Shown: positions 4,711-6,838 of the stretch, piece by piece
Position numbering within the stretch: the first letter of the stretch is position 1
Layout: each line of letters opens with the position of its first letter
DNA from: an archaeon
Lineage (GTDB): Archaea > Asgardarchaeota > Hermodarchaeia > Hermodarchaeales > Hermodarchaeaceae
NCBI GenBank assembly: GCA_016550415.1
Contig: JABXGU010000765.1
Location: 1 to 6,838, forward strand
Direction of reading: 5' to 3'
DNA: 6,838 nucleotides
The notes under the pieces: generated by a model
Seen by the model: only the letters and a program-made list of their open reading frames with translations
What the model was told of the DNA's origin: nothing
The model's database searches: none
Translations under genes and position numbers: made by a program

Positions 4711-5241
4711 ATGAGTCAAACACCTCGTTTATACACATTCAAGATATCAGTCATCGGCGACTATGCAGTCGGAAAAACATCTCTAATCAAAAGGTATATG
4801 ACAAATTCATTCGACGAAGGCTACCTTGCTACATTAGGGGCAGCCATTTCAAACTTTGAAAGCAGTGTTGGAAAGGATAAGGTTCAGCTACAAGTTTGGG
4901 ATTTAGCGGGCCAAACCTCTTTTAGAAGGGTTAGGGTTCAATATCTCTTTGGCACAGAATTTGCAATTGTCGTTTTTGATGTTACAAGGAAAGAATCTCT
5001 TGAATGTGTTATTGAGTGGGTTGAGGATGTACGTCAAGGTGCTCCTGAGGTTCTCCTTTATTTAGTCGGTAACAAATGTGACTTGAAAGAAGACCGTGTA
5101 GTTGAAGCAGATTCAGCACAAGCTATCATGAAGAAACTCAATATGGTAGGTTATTTGGAAACTTCTGCAAAAGAGGGAACAAATGTCAAAAATCTTTTCC
5201 AGGAAATCGTTCAGATACTTCATGAACGAGCTCAAAGATAA
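4711..5241 (+). CDS. Ras/Rab-like small GTPase
   Basis: A 176-residue protein spanning exactly one Ras-superfamily G domain. All five G boxes are present: G1 GDYAVGKT (16-23), G2 Thr41 in ATLGA, G3 DLAGQ (64-68) with the catalytic Gln68 kept, G4 NKCD (121-124), and G5 ETSAK (150-154). It should switch between GDP and GTP states. The C-terminus stops at HERAQR right after the last helix, with no cysteine for prenylation and no hypervariable tail, so membrane attachment of the eukaryotic type is not expected. Such Rab/Ras-like proteins are abundant in Asgard archaea, which is the main taxonomic clue here. It follows a KaiC-like ATPase by 42 bases and precedes a GvpD-like gene by 132 bases. This suggests a shared regulatory circuit, but partners such as longin or roadblock proteins are not in the window. 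Confidence 0.95.
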   Translation: MSQTPRLYTFKISVIGDYAVGKTSLIKRYMTNSFDEGYLATLGAAISNFESSVGKDKVQLQVWDLAGQTSFRRVRVQYLFGTEFAIVVFDVTRKESLECVIEWVEDVRQGAPEVLLYLVGNKCDLKEDRVVEADSAQAIMKKLNMVGYLETSAKEGTNVKNLFQEIVQILHERAQR

Positions 5242-5329
5242 TTAATAGAAGGTCTATTTGAAAGTGAAAACTGCATTGAAATCTATGTATTTAGCTGGAA
5301 AATTTCAAGTAATTAGGGTCACAGGGAAA

Positions 5330-5336
5330 TTTATTA
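5330..5336 (+). promoter_or_regulatory. Candidate TATA box of the GvpD-like gene
   Basis: TTTATTA sits about 40 bases before GTG 5374, in the 132-base gap after the GTPase gene. Initiation near 5357 would give a short leader. If used, the GvpD-like gene has its own promoter besides any read-through from the GTPase gene. Confidence 0.35.
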
Positions 5337-5373
5337 GATTGTAAACAGAGAGTAAAGTGAGCGAGAGTGGGTT

Positions 5374-6837
5374 GTGCTAATCGTGTCTTTCCCTCAAGAA
5401 ATCAATGAGTTCCTTAACCGTGTACAAGGACAGACAATTATTATTAAAGGCAGGTCAGGAACTGGAAAGACAACATTTACACTCTCAATGCTAGCTAGTT
5501 TGGTAGAATTAGCATCAGAGAAGTTCAAACCAGATAATTTCATCTATTTGTCATCCAGCGTCGCTACCGCTAATCTCCGAACCCAATTCCCCTGGGTCTT
5601 CGATTTTATACCAGAGAACAATATCCTTGATGCTTCCCCATCACTTGGTAGTCTTTCAGAGACTTCCTTGGAGTCTCGTAATGAATCCATGTCACGAATT
5701 GTATATTCTGATGAACTCACATTCATCAGTGCAGTTAATGACAGGCTGCAGACTCTTCAAAATGGTGTTTGTATAATCGACTCCTTTGATTCAGTGGTCG
5801 AAGCAGCACACGCTGATTCACGTCGATTAGCCAGCGCTTTAACTAATTTAGGTCGAACCTCCAACGCTAAAATCATACTCATCACTGAAGGCGATGAAGA
5901 AAGCCCTCTTGATCATATTGTTGATGGTATTTTATGTTTAATAAAAAGCACAGAGAATGGGCGTATTTGGCGCACATTACGCATCGATAAACTTCGTGGT
6001 ACACATATAGACCAAAGTCATTATGGCTTCACTTTGTTTGATAACAAATTCAGAATTCTTCAACCATATGATATTGACTTGGCTCATCGCCTTTCAGCTT
6101 TCAAAGTGATATCACATGGTGGTGGTCGATTCTCCTCAGGGCTGAAAGAACTTGATGACATATTTGGAGGCTTTCGTCGTGGTAGCACATTTTTCATTGA
6201 AGTTGGAAAACGTGTTTCCAATGAAGTTGTCAACACCTTTTTGCTAAACATCATTGCCAATTTCATTCTTCAAGAGAGTGGAGTAATTATCATTCCCCCA
6301 AATAAGCTAAGTCATCGCAGATTAAAATCTGCAGCACTACGCCTAGGTTTTGTTGACCAACTGAATACGCGTCTTCGTTTTCTGGCTAGTTCTGCGACTA
6401 CTCTTAGTGTTGAGAGTACTGCATCAGAAATGGGAGAACCCTATTATAAGACAGTGGCTATCAGAGAAAGCAATGATTTAGAGAATGCTTGGAATATGGT
6501 GCTAGAAGAATTGCGCAACCAGAAATGCTCCACGCTCTTAAATATCGTTGGCTTTGGATGGCTACACTCTTGGCTTGGCTCTGAACCACTTCCGCGATGG
6601 GCAACCCGTATTGCCACTGACACTGCAACTGAAAGTAATCTAGCAGTTGTCATAGGTTATGAAAGCACAGCAGATACAAATCAATTCCTTGCTGACCTTG
6701 CAGATATCCATATGGTTTTAAATGTCAAGGCAGGTGTGACCATTCTCCAAGGGGTCAATCCCCCAACTGCTCAATATTGTGTATTCACAAAACTTGTGGA
6801 GGGTAAACCACAAATTGGCTTCCAAGAACTCGCCTAA
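5374..6837 (+). CDS. GvpD-like protein with two RecA/KaiC-type domains, the second lacking a P-loop
   Basis: A 487-residue protein ending one base before the window edge. Domain 1 (about 1-230) has Walker A GRSGTGKT (26-33), Walker B CIIDSFD with Asp136 and KLRGTHI (206-212), but no glutamate pair (YLSSSVA, 58-64). The pattern P-x-E-I-x-x-F-L ... I-I-I-K-G-x-x-G-T-G-K-T ... Q-F-P-W resembles the P-loop region of GvpD, a regulator of gas vesicle genes in haloarchaea, and the length is similar. Domain 2 (about 245-487) opens with the KaiC signature SSGLKELDDIFGGFRRGS (254-271), yet its P-loop position reads IEVGKRVSNEVV (275-286) with no GK[ST], and its Walker B-like strand LLNIVGFG (388-395) lacks Asp. 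No gas vesicle gene is visible, so a general KaiC-type signalling role is as likely as gvp control. GTG 5374 is used; GTG 5383 is an alternative. The ribosome-binding site is weak. Confidence 0.83.
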   Translation: MLIVSFPQEINEFLNRVQGQTIIIKGRSGTGKTTFTLSMLASLVELASEKFKPDNFIYLSSSVATANLRTQFPWVFDFIPENNILDASPSLGSLSETSLESRNESMSRIVYSDELTFISAVNDRLQTLQNGVCIIDSFDSVVEAAHADSRRLASALTNLGRTSNAKIILITEGDEESPLDHIVDGILCLIKSTENGRIWRTLRIDKLRGTHIDQSHYGFTLFDNKFRILQPYDIDLAHRLSAFKVISHGGGRFSSGLKELDDIFGGFRRGSTFFIEVGKRVSNEVVNTFLLNIIANFILQESGVIIIPPNKLSHRRLKSAALRLGFVDQLNTRLRFLASSATTLSVESTASEMGEPYYKTVAIRESNDLENAWNMVLEELRNQKCSTLLNIVGFGWLHSWLGSEPLPRWATRIATDTATESNLAVVIGYESTADTNQFLADLADIHMVLNVKAGVTILQGVNPPTAQYCVFTKLVEGKPQIGFQELA

Positions 6838-6838
6838 A

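Noticed and set aside
6444..6653. Minus-strand frames within the GvpD-like gene (also 5544-5726 and 6084-6266)
   Set aside because: Short antisense frames without motifs, fully inside a long supported gene.
5374..6837. Gas vesicle gene cluster
   Set aside because: Only a GvpD-like regulator resemblance is seen; no GvpA-like small structural protein or other gvp gene is in the window.

Overview
The window looks archaeal and most probably comes from an Asgard archaeon. Thorarchaeia would fit the moderate base composition and gene types, but that rank is inference. The evidence is: archaeal ribosome-binding sites of the GGTGA/GGAGGT type, archaeal TATA boxes, GTG and TTG starts, an archaeosortase, several RecA/KaiC-like ATPases, and a complete Ras/Rab-type small GTPase, the kind of eukaryote-like gene that is abundant in Asgard genomes. 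No tRNA, rRNA, CRISPR array or insertion sequence was seen.

Left part (1-2253). On the minus strand at the left edge are the first 37 codons of an acetyl-CoA synthetase-like gene, cut by the window edge. A 350-base intergenic region with candidate promoters and two foldable inverted-repeat clusters separates it from a divergent archaeosortase gene (462-1106, +). A doubtful small two-helix membrane ORF lies antisense across the archaeosortase start (332-541, -). Next is a tandem-GNAT acetyltransferase-like gene (1312-2253, +) with a clear TATA box and Shine-Dalgarno site.

Right part (2338-6837). This is a compact cluster of RecA/KaiC-superfamily genes around one divergent promoter region (about 3719-3927). 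Leftward run two overlapping single-domain genes: one with an intact P-loop (3011-3718), followed by one whose P-loop is broken (2338-3018). Rightward run an intact single-domain KaiC-like ATPase (3928-4668), then 42 bases later a Ras-like GTPase (4711-5241), and then a two-domain GvpD-like protein (5374-6837) whose first RecA domain keeps a P-loop and whose second has lost it.

Working model (inference): this is a signalling module in which active and inactive RecA/KaiC-like subunits, perhaps in mixed rings, are coupled to a GTPase switch. The five RecA-like domains show graded loss of active-site residues: Walker A, the KaiC-type glutamates, and Walker B. This cluster is the part of the window most likely to be a poorly described system. 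The left-hand genes show no visible functional tie to it.
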